Shown here piece by piece: positions 1-4,719 of a DNA stretch of 8,457 nt; within the stretch, counting starts at the first letter, position 1, and each line of letters starts with the position of its first letter. The position numbers and the translations under genes were made by a program. Location: assembly GCA_016187325.1 (NCBI GenBank), contig JACPJY010000371.1, forward strand, positions 1 through 8,457. The letters run 5' to 3'. The DNA is from Rhodospirillales bacterium (GTDB lineage Bacteria; Pseudomonadota; Alphaproteobacteria; Rhodospirillales; Casp-alpha2). The notes beneath the pieces were generated by a model. The model saw only the letters and a program-made list of their open reading frames with translations, ran no database searches and had not been told where the DNA came from.

Positions 1-177
1 GCCAACATCGTGTTCCCGCGCCTTACGGCCGCCATCGTTGCCGGCCTCAAGAAGGACGGCTTCCAGTTCTACGAGCGTGGCGGCGAGCACGTGGTGCGGC
101 TGATCTGCGCCTACGACACCAGTGAGGCCGACGTCGACGCCCTGGTCGCCTCGGCGCGCCGCCATGCTCGGGGTTGA
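1..177 (+). CDS. Threonine aldolase / beta-eliminating lyase, C-terminal end (partial)
   Basis: Frame 1 is open from the first base to a TGA at 175-177, giving the last 58 residues of a protein whose start lies outside the window. The sequence begins ANIVFPRL, passes through GFQFYERGG and VVRLICAYDT, and ends with SEADVDALVASAR. This fits the C-terminal subdomain of fold-type I PLP enzymes of the low-specificity L-threonine aldolase family, where a strand ending in RL(V/I)..(F/Y)DT is followed by a TEEDVD-like helix. Those enzymes cleave L-threonine or L-allo-threonine to glycine and acetaldehyde in the cytoplasm. The PLP lysine and the rest of the active site are not visible, so the substrate cannot be confirmed; another beta-eliminating lyase of the same fold is possible. 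No clear terminator follows. Confidence 0.72.
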   Translation, partial: ANIVFPRLTAAIVAGLKKDGFQFYERGGEHVVRLICAYDTSEADVDALVASARRHARG

Positions 178-210
178 AGGCGGGAGGTTGAAAGCCGGCG
201 ACCGAAAGGC

Positions 211-239
211 TTGTCGGCCGGACGCCGATTCGCTAAGAC
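211..239 (+). promoter_or_regulatory. Possible promoter of tRNA-Glu
   Basis: TTGTCG at 211-216 and TAAGAC at 234-239 are separated by 17 bp. This would start transcription near 246, about 14 nt before the tRNA. Both hexamers are only partial matches to TTGACA and TATAAT, so the call rests mainly on spacing and position. Confidence 0.4.
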
Positions 240-259
240 AGGGTCGAAGACCCCGCGAC

Positions 260-335
260 GTCCCCATCGTCTAGCGGTCTAGGACATCGCCCTCTCAAGG
301 CGGGAACACGGGTTCGATTCCCGTTGGGGACGCCA
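260..335 (+). tRNA. tRNA-Glu (anticodon CTC)
   Basis: A complete 76-nt cloverleaf with genome-encoded CCA can be folded. The acceptor stem pairs GTCCCCA (260-266) with TGGGGAC (325-331), followed by discriminator G332 and CCA at 333-335. The anticodon stem TCGCC (287-291) pairs with GGCGG (299-303) with one G-U pair. The 7-base loop CTCTCAA (292-298) places CTC at 294-296, which reads the GAG codon. The T arm is ACGGG-TTCGATT-CCCGT (308-324). The D arm contains the usual TAG...GG bases. All conserved positions are present, so it should be functional. The next genes downstream lie in an AT-richer stretch, and tRNA genes are common integration targets. Confidence 0.97.
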
Positions 336-451
336 AGTACTTATGTCCCATTGTTAATAAATTGAAAATTTCTCATGACCCATGCCCCCGCTCTTGGGAT
401 CGGGCGCTAATTCAAAATCGGCGACGGTGAATAATCAAAGTCGAATTAGGA
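336..451. other. AT-rich intergenic DNA with no recognised gene
   Basis: The first part of the 315-bp gap between the tRNA and the next gene. It is clearly richer in A and T than the rest of the window. I see no convincing coding region, tRNA terminator or duplicate of the tRNA 3' end. A short AAATT-GAA-AATTT hairpin at 359-371 and a G/C-rich stretch near 384-407 are too weak to name. Confidence 0.5.
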
Positions 452-480
452 TTGACATCCTCTTAAATGTTCTCTATATG
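452..480 (+). promoter_or_regulatory. Strong sigma-70-type promoter
   Basis: A perfect -35 box TTGACA (452-457) and a TATATG -10 box (475-480) are 17 bp apart. Read as ATTGAC-N17-CTATAT, it also matches the alphaproteobacterial housekeeping consensus CTTGAC-N17-CTATAT in all but one base. Transcription should begin near 486-488. It drives either a free-standing small RNA ending at the hairpin near 585, or a 160-nt structured leader of the gene at 651, or both. Confidence 0.75.
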
Positions 481-486
481 TTCTGA

Positions 487-590
487 TGGTGCTGTGAGGT
501 AATGACCGGGTAACCCAAGGCGGATGACGCCCTCTTCAATCATTACTCACTCTGCGAATCATCCAGCATCCGCGTGGATGATTCGTTTCG
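487..590 (+). ncRNA. Candidate structured small RNA or 5' leader, family not recognised
   Basis: No plausible reading frame, but dense complementarity follows the strong promoter. GTGAG (494-498) and TAATGA (500-505) pair with CTCAC (546-550) and TCATTA (540-545), giving an 11-bp helix with one bulged G at 499. Inside it sit two small hairpins: GGG-TAA-CCC (508-516) and GGCG-GATGA-CGCC (519-531), so the whole would be a three-way junction. A separate perfect 11-bp hairpin follows at 555-585. Promoter, folded body and terminal hairpin within about 100 nt is the usual layout of a bacterial small RNA. Because the next gene starts at 651, a cis-acting leader is the main alternative. I do not match it to a known family. 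Confidence 0.42.
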
Positions 591-591
591 T
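555..591 (+). terminator. Perfect 11-bp inverted repeat, possible terminator or attenuator
   Basis: CGAATCATCCA (555-565) pairs completely with TGGATGATTCG (575-585) around a 9-nt loop and is followed by TTTCGT. The stem is only about half G/C and the T run is short and interrupted, so termination may be partial, which would let transcription continue into the gene at 651. Within it, CATCC (567-571) could instead pair with GGATG (576-580), giving a smaller competing hairpin. Confidence 0.45.
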
Positions 592-650
592 ATAAAACGC
601 GCCGTATTTTCCTTGCAGAGAAAACCCGGCCTCAAACGAACAGGTGTGTA

Positions 651-1079
651 ATGCTACGCAATCCATTCAGGCTCAATCGAACCATCGGGCGTTCGTTCAG
701 TGTTAGCCTTGACGATGTTCTCAAGGTCAAGACGGCACTCGACGGCTTGGGATTTTACGACGTGCCGGATTTCGGCTTGACGCCTTTTCCCGACGAAGCC
801 CTGTTCACGGGAATCGAGAAATTCCAGTCGGCTAACGGCCTCGAGAAGGACGGCATCATGAAGCCGGATGGGCCGACGGTCAGTGCGCTTTGGAGACGAG
901 TCTCACAAGAAGTGGACCATTCTCGAAGCGATGCTCGCCGTCGAACGTCCGAGGTGACGAAAGAATGTCCGCAAGGGTACCATCCGACCCTTCGGCGGAT
1001 CTGCATTCCGGGAACCGACATCTGCTGGGACCGCTGGGAGTGCGCGCCCATGCCCTCGGGTGACGGTCCGCGCGGCTGA
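651..1079 (+). CDS. Small protein with peptidoglycan-binding-like domain and Cys-rich tail
   Basis: 142 residues from ATG, with AGGTG at 642-646 as a closely spaced ribosome site. Residues about 19-78 resemble the helical peptidoglycan-binding-like (PGB_1-like) fold: VLKVKTALDGLGFY, then TPFPDEALFTGIEKFQSANGL and DGIMKPDGPT. The last two elements are the helix and the D-G-x-(M/L)-x-P-x-GPT signature seen in many alphaproteobacterial proteins of this kind. A charged linker (84-104) leads to a C-terminal patch with four cysteines (C106, C118, C125, C131) within CPQGYHP...CIPGTDICWDRWEC, which could form disulfides or bind metal. No signal peptide is evident: the N-terminus is polar and basic, so the cellular location is unclear. 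It is followed after 21 bp by a membrane protease gene and is probably co-transcribed with it. Base composition is less GC-rich than the central genes. The function is unknown. Confidence 0.78.
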   Translation: MLRNPFRLNRTIGRSFSVSLDDVLKVKTALDGLGFYDVPDFGLTPFPDEALFTGIEKFQSANGLEKDGIMKPDGPTVSALWRRVSQEVDHSRSDARRRTSEVTKECPQGYHPTLRRICIPGTDICWDRWECAPMPSGDGPRG

Positions 1080-1100
1080 TCGAAAAGGGAGGCGAGGCCG

Positions 1101-1769
1101 GTGGGGAGCGTTCATGGACCCGAGATACTCCGCACGGAGCCTCGCTTCCTTCTTCTCCTGTGCGCCACGATCCTGTTCGTGGGATGGGTGAAGTTCCTGT
1201 TCGATGGTCACGCTATTTACCTAGTCGACTACCTCTCAAGGGGCCTTTGTCTGACATTAGCCCTCTGGGGCTGCAGCCTGAAAGGACTCGCAACGCCGCC
1301 TGCCCGCTGGGTTCGGACCCTTGTTCTCATAGGGGTGATTTTCTATATCGATCTCAGCGTCTACCAGGTTTACCGGTACTTCCAAGTTCCGGACCCGGTC
1401 TTCTACAATCATCTTTTTCCGCGGCTGACGGAAGGCGCGTTTCGTTACTTCGACCTGACCGTCGGCCTCGCCTTGGTCGCGCTGTCCGAAGAGGCCGTAT
1501 TCCGACACCTGTTCGCCAAGCTGTGGCAACACCGGAGATGGTCCATCCCGTGGCTCTATATCGCGTCGAGCGTCGCCTTCGGTCTGCTGCACCTTCCGCA
1601 AGGACTCGCCCTGGTCGCCTATACGACGGCTACGGGTTTCCTGCTGATGTTTCTTTACCGAGATTCCGGCTCGCTTTGGCCAGTGGTCGCCGTTCATTAT
1701 GGGCTCGACGCGTTGATCTTTTCCGGTGCCGGATGCGAATGGGGTGTCACCGATTGTCCGCCGGCGTAG
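1101..1769 (+). CDS. CPBP-family (CAAX/Abi) intramembrane glutamic metalloprotease
   Basis: 222 residues from GTG at 1101, chosen because GGGAGG (1087-1092) lies 8 nt upstream and the frame is open only shortly before it. Hydrophobic segments near residues 16-34, 38-60, 69-88, 117-129, 148-164, 166-186 and 192-208 indicate a polytopic inner-membrane protein. The three CPBP motifs are present in order: EEAVFR (E130, E131, R135), FGLLH (F160, H164) and HYGLD (H199, D203). These supply the paired glutamates and histidines of the catalytic site. Family members process prenylated or other membrane-bound peptides, and some give bacteriocin self-immunity, but the substrate here is unknown. The C-terminus carries two extra cysteines (C212, C219). 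It probably forms an operon with the small gene 21 bp upstream. It ends 63 bp from the convergent caspase gene, with no clear terminator between. Confidence 0.88.
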   Translation: MGSVHGPEILRTEPRFLLLLCATILFVGWVKFLFDGHAIYLVDYLSRGLCLTLALWGCSLKGLATPPARWVRTLVLIGVIFYIDLSVYQVYRYFQVPDPVFYNHLFPRLTEGAFRYFDLTVGLALVALSEEAVFRHLFAKLWQHRRWSIPWLYIASSVAFGLLHLPQGLALVAYTTATGFLLMFLYRDSGSLWPVVAVHYGLDALIFSGAGCEWGVTDCPPA

Positions 1770-1832
1770 CAGAAGCGCTCGGCGCCGGCTGGGTACAGGG
1801 AGCGTTGGGCATTTAGTTCCCGGGAAGCGCCG

Positions 1833-4373
1833 TTACTTCTTCTTCCGCACGAACAAAAAGTCGCCGCCGTCGTGGCCGGCCTCGCGCACGTCGGCGTATT
1901 GCGGCGTCTGGCGGGCGTTCACCATCACCGGTCGGCGCATCTGGCTGAACAACTGGGTGCCGTCCATCACCGCGGCGTTGTCGCCGAGCGCCGAGATGAA
2001 CGCCTTGGCGAACGGCGAGTGGCCGCCGCCGCCCGCGTCCGCCACCGGCTCCAGGCCGCCCGAGGTGATGGCGACGCGCGCAAACTTGGTCGCCATCTGC
2101 TTCCAGTAGTCGCCGGTGCGCGTCCGCGTGCCCATGTCGGCGCCGCGCACCAGGGTCCCCGAATAGCAACTGTCGGCGACCACCATCACGTGCTTGGCGC
2201 TGAGCGCCTTCAAGGTATCGGTGATGGTGGCGTTTGATACCCAGTCGCGCCGGCGCTTCGGCTCGGCGTCGATCGGCAGCCAGTAGCCGCGGTCGACCTC
2301 GCGGTCGAGCCAGCCGTGGCCGGCGTAATAGATCAACAGGTTGTCGTTGCGGTCGAGTTTTTCGCGGTAGGCATCGAGCGCGTCGATGATGTCGTTGCGC
2401 GTCGGTTCCAGAAGCAGCGTGACGATGAAGCCGTAGTCCTTCTCCAGCACCTCGGCGACGCCGCGCGCGTCGTTGACGGCGGTATTGAGTTTCGGCAGAT
2501 GCTTGTAGTTGTCGATGCCGATGACTAGCGCGTGATAGCGACCGAACTCTATGCCGCTGAATGCGGAGCCAGTGTCGCCGGCCTTGTCGTCGCGGTGCTC
2601 GGCCAGCGTCTGCCTGAGGCGGGAGATCTCGGCCTCGCGGGCCTTGAGCGCTTGTTCGGCTTCCTGCTTCAGCTTGGCGATTTCGGCTTCGCGCGCCTTG
2701 TGTGCCTCGTCGGCCTGTTTGAGGCGCTTCGCCATCTCGGCCTCGCGGGCCTTCAGCACCTTCTCGGCTTCCTGCTTCAGCTGCGCGATCTCGGCCTCGC
2801 GGGCCTCCGCCGCCGCCTGGCGGGCCTCCGGGGCGGGGCGTCGCGCGGGCTCGGCCTTCGCCACCTGCGGCTTGTCGACCGTGACCGTCGGCTTGCCGCC
2901 GGCGGCCGTTCCCTGGGCCGCGGCAACGAGTACGGCGGCGGTGCCCGGCGGGAAGTCGACCTTGCGCAACGCTAGCATTTCTTGCTCGTCTTTGCCCAGT
3001 TGCGCGGTCTTGGGGTACCAAGCCAGGTCACCGACGGCGTTTAGGCCGGTTCCCGTCCTCTGCAACCGCACGATCAGCCCGCTTGCCGGGTCATACCATT
3101 TGCGGCCGGCGAACGACATGCCGAGGTCGGATTCTGCGCGCTCCTCGATGACGTAAGTCTGGAAGCGCCCGCCCGCCGTTTCGACGGCTTCCGTCGTCGA
3201 TACTTTGAGTGTAACGGTCCATTCTTGAGCCGCGCCACCGTAGCTGCCCATGGCCGCTTCACTCAATCGATAAGTCGTTTCCTTGCCGATGGCGAGCGGC
3301 CACAGTCTCTCAAGTGCCTTCCTGTTCTCGTCGCTGAGGTCGTATTCGACCCCTTGGCCGCGCGCGCCACGAACATGGAGATCGGTTCCGTACTCGCCGA
3401 ACAGGGCATGCCGGCTGACCCACGTGGTGGTGCCGCGGACCTGTTTCTTCAGGACGGTCGCATAGCCATCCCGCTTGGCGATGATGTAGGTGGCGTTGTC
3501 GTATTCGATCTTAGTGCCGACCGGCAGCGGCTTGTATTCGGCCGGCGGCAGCGCCGAGTCTGCGTCCGCGCCGGTGCCTTGTCCAGCCGGGGGCGTCTGG
3601 GCGATGGCAGGCGCCGGCGCGGCGGGGACAGCGGCCGGTGTCGCCGGCGCCCGGGCGAGCACGCTCGCGGTCGTGCCTTTCGGGAACGCCGCCTCGACCA
3701 GTGAAAAATCTTCCTGGTCGCCTTCCGACGCTTTGAGTCTCCTGAAATTGGACTTTCCGACCTTCGTCCACGTGCGGGTCGACCTGACGATCAGGCCGGA
3801 TGGCGGGTGGTACCACTTGCGGCCGGTGAAAGAACTGCCTTCGCCGTCTCCGCCGCTTTCCTCAAGGACATACGTCGCGTAAGCCTTGCCGCCCAGGTTC
3901 AGAGTCTCGGTCCCGGCGACCGTTAGCGTGATCCGCCATTGATCGGCATGACTGTAGGCGGCTCTCGATTCCTCTTGGATGGCGAATTGGACTTTCTTTC
4001 CGATCTCGAGGGGCCAGAACCGTTCGAGGCTCTTCATGTCCTCGCTTTTTATGTCGTAGAAAACTTGGTCTCTTTGGCGCGTGGCGAACATGTCGTCGGC
4101 GTATTCGCCGAACAAAGCGTGGGTGTTGAGCCAGGTCGTCGTGCCGCCGACCTGCTTCTTGAAGACGGTGGTGTAGCCTTCCGCCTTGGCGACGGTGAAG
4201 ATGGCGTTGTCGTAAACGATCTTGGTGCCGACCGGCAGCGGCTTGTACTTGGCGGCTGGCAGGTTGGGGCCCTCGGCGGCGCGTGACGCGCCGGCCCCGA
4301 ACATCGCTTGCGCAGCAATCAGCATTGCTGCCGCGAAGACCTTGAAGTGGGGAGTCGCTCTCCGAACACTCAT
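1833..4373 (-). CDS. Secreted caspase-family (C14) protease with duplicated N-terminal domain
   Basis: 846 residues from the ATG at 4373-4371. This start puts a signal peptide at the N-terminus (basic SVRR, hydrophobic core, likely cleavage around ASRAA, residues 29-33). A frame-compatible TTG 105 bp upstream would bury it. Order of parts: domain copy A (38-235), Ala/Pro-rich linker, copy B (275-480), Lys/Ala-rich linker, charged helix of 18-residue repeats (516-592), and a caspase p20-like domain (611-810). The catalytic dyad is intact: His686 in IYYAGHG and Cys736 in VVADSCYSG. Asp734 beside the Cys is the acidic residue that in metacaspases and orthocaspases selects Arg or Lys at P1, so basic cleavage specificity is expected. 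The opening strand ALVIGIDNY (615-623) is typical. The end, DGGDFLFVRKK, is common in bacterial relatives. The export signal implies action in the periplasm or outside the cell, not in the cytoplasm as for most programmed-death caspases. The gene is divergent from an adenylate cyclase gene and may be under CRP-type control. Confidence 0.9.
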   Translation of the reverse strand: MSVRRATPHFKVFAAAMLIAAQAMFGAGASRAAEGPNLPAAKYKPLPVGTKIVYDNAIFTVAKAEGYTTVFKKQVGGTTTWLNTHALFGEYADDMFATRQRDQVFYDIKSEDMKSLERFWPLEIGKKVQFAIQEESRAAYSHADQWRITLTVAGTETLNLGGKAYATYVLEESGGDGEGSSFTGRKWYHPPSGLIVRSTRTWTKVGKSNFRRLKASEGDQEDFSLVEAAFPKGTTASVLARAPATPAAVPAAPAPAIAQTPPAGQGTGADADSALPPAEYKPLPVGTKIEYDNATYIIAKRDGYATVLKKQVRGTTTWVSRHALFGEYGTDLHVRGARGQGVEYDLSDENRKALERLWPLAIGKETTYRLSEAAMGSYGGAAQEWTVTLKVSTTEAVETAGGRFQTYVIEERAESDLGMSFAGRKWYDPASGLIVRLQRTGTGLNAVGDLAWYPKTAQLGKDEQEMLALRKVDFPPGTAAVLVAAAQGTAAGGKPTVTVDKPQVAKAEPARRPAPEARQAAAEAREAEIAQLKQEAEKVLKAREAEMAKRLKQADEAHKAREAEIAKLKQEAEQALKAREAEISRLRQTLAEHRDDKAGDTGSAFSGIEFGRYHALVIGIDNYKHLPKLNTAVNDARGVAEVLEKDYGFIVTLLLEPTRNDIIDALDAYREKLDRNDNLLIYYAGHGWLDREVDRGYWLPIDAEPKRRRDWVSNATITDTLKALSAKHVMVVADSCYSGTLVRGADMGTRTRTGDYWKQMATKFARVAITSGGLEPVADAGGGGHSPFAKAFISALGDNAAVMDGTQLFSQMRRPVMVNARQTPQYADVREAGHDGGDFLFVRKKK
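2589..2804 (-). repeat. Four 54-bp units encoding an 18-residue helical repeat
   Basis: Four consecutive 54-bp units encode AREAEIAQLKQEAEKVLK-type repeats, all beginning AREAE(I/M); the last is diverged towards its end. Eighteen residues equal five full turns of an alpha-helix, so charged and hydrophobic stripes would line up as a straight rod or coiled coil. It joins the duplicated domains to the caspase domain. Confidence 0.85.
2934..3551 (-). repeat. N-terminal domain copy B of the caspase gene
   Basis: Encodes residues 275-480 and mirrors copy A: LPPAEYKPLPVGTKI, GTTTW, HALFGEY, LERLWPLAIGK, GRKWYDPASGLIVR, FPPGTAA. The middle section (about residues 330-345 and 370-400) differs most from copy A, which suggests the two copies keep a common fold but have different binding surfaces. 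Confidence 0.85.
3669..4262 (-). repeat. N-terminal domain copy A of the caspase gene
   Basis: Encodes residues 38-235. It starts at LPAAKYKPLPVGTKI, includes GTTTW and HALFGEY, then LERFWPLEIGK, and closes near GRKWYHPPSGLIVR and FPKGTTA. It aligns along its whole length with copy B. Over the first 54 residues, 39 are identical by my count. The nucleotide sequences are also very similar there, pointing to tandem duplication within the gene. The fold is not recognised. Confidence 0.85.
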
Positions 4374-4455
4374 TCGGTGCACCAAATGACGTAGAACGAG
4401 AGTAATTAGCCTATCACTGTCCACGAATGGTTGCCAGCGGTAGGCATGCCTGAAA

Positions 4456-4461
4456 ACTCTA
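4456..4461 (-). promoter_or_regulatory. Possible -10 box of the caspase gene
   Basis: On the minus strand 4461-4456 reads TAGAGT, four of six matches to TATAAT. A start site at 4449 would place this box at -12 to -7 and give a 76-nt leader. No -35 box sits at the right distance. That is what is expected of an activator-dependent promoter, and the CRP-like palindrome is then centred at -41.5. Confidence 0.4.
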
Positions 4462-4479
4462 GCGAAACCGCGTTTCAAG

Positions 4480-4501
4480 GTCTGTGAACGCGTTAACAGA
4501 C
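4480..4501. promoter_or_regulatory. CRP-like operator palindrome
   Basis: A 22-bp dyad in which 10 of 11 base pairs are symmetric; the only mismatch is G4486 against A4495. The half-sites are TGTGA (4483-4487) and TAACA (4494-4498) around the 6-bp core ACGCGT. This is the CRP layout TGTGA-N6-TCACA with one substitution, at the CRP site length of 22 bp. It lies 107 bp upstream of the caspase start and about 220 bp from the cyclase start. Another palindrome-binding regulator is possible. Confidence 0.55.
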
Positions 4502-4514
4502 AACCCTAAACATC

Positions 4515-4570
4515 CCAAGGTAACGTAATACGAGACTCGGGCTCTTAATGTCCGCTTACGGCTAACTTGG
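4515..4570. repeat. Interrupted inverted repeat in the divergent intergenic region
   Basis: CCAAG (4515-4519) and CGTAA (4524-4528) are matched in reverse complement by CTTGG (4566-4570) and TTACG (4556-4560). The segments are separated by 4 and 5 nt, with a 27-nt spacer between the arms. The spacer itself holds a small CGAG-A-CTCG dyad. It could be a spaced operator or an RNA fold; no T run follows. Confidence 0.4.
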
Positions 4571-4627
4571 CGACGGTGCAGGTGGTGTTGCCATGTTCAA
4601 TCCTGGTGCCGACGTGAGGCGGCTATT

Positions 4628-4662
4628 AGTCGACCGGCGGCACTGCCGCCGGTGGCTCGACT
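4628..4662. repeat. GC-rich hairpin (8-bp stem plus 6-bp outer stem)
   Basis: CCGGCGGC (4634-4641) pairs with GCCGCCGG (4645-4652) around ACT. Outside it, AGTCGA (4628-4633) pairs with TCGACT (4657-4662), with TGGC bulged on one side. It is very stable but has no T run. It lies just upstream of the possible cyclase promoter, so it could be an operator, a repeat element, or a block to read-through. Confidence 0.6.
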
Positions 4663-4689
4663 TACGGCCGAGCCGAAACCTGCTACAGT
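4662..4689 (+). promoter_or_regulatory. Weak possible promoter of the cyclase operon
   Basis: TTACGG (4662-4667) and TACAGT (4684-4689) are 16 bp apart, which would start transcription near 4696 and leave a leader of about 24 nt. The -10 is fair and the -35 is poor. Its position abuts the GC-rich hairpin. Confidence 0.3.
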
Positions 4690-4719
4690 GGCGACCGTCG
4701 GGCTTAACGCCCCGTTTGC

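Larger units (their letters stand above)
4374..4719. other. Divergent intergenic region between caspase and cyclase genes
   Basis: This 346-bp stretch has no convincing gene. It holds, left to right, the caspase ribosome-site region (GGTG, 6 nt from its ATG), a possible -10 box, the CRP-like palindrome, an interrupted inverted repeat at 4515-4570, a strong GC-rich hairpin at 4628-4662, and a weak promoter for the cyclase. Each is listed separately. Confidence 0.6.

Noticed and set aside
384..407. Terminator after tRNA-Glu
   Set aside because: The possible CCCG/CGGG stem is only 4 bp with a large loop and no T run.
487..550. Fluoride or other known riboswitch
   Set aside because: GATGA next to CGCC recalls parts of the fluoride motif, but the required pairing partners and order are absent, and the downstream gene is unrelated to ion export.
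1770..1832. Terminator between the CPBP and caspase genes
   Set aside because: Only short palindromes (CGGCGCCG, TTCCCGGGAA) are present; I find no stable stem followed by a T run in either direction.
2589..2804. Regular repeats considered as a CRISPR array
   Set aside because: The units are contiguous, in frame and without variable spacers; they encode a helical protein repeat.
2532..2975. Plus-strand open frame with Leu/Gly-rich repeats
   Set aside because: It is the antisense reading of the 54-bp helical repeats; the repetitiveness comes from the real gene.
1813..3021. Long Arg/Gly-rich open frame on the minus strand
   Set aside because: It lies in another frame of the caspase gene, with the low-complexity Arg-rich composition expected from GC-rich out-of-frame reading.
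4374..4478. Upstream TTG start adding 35 residues to the caspase
   Set aside because: It would place a basic 35-residue segment before a clear signal peptide, and its reading overlaps the predicted promoter region. The ATG at 4373 fits better.
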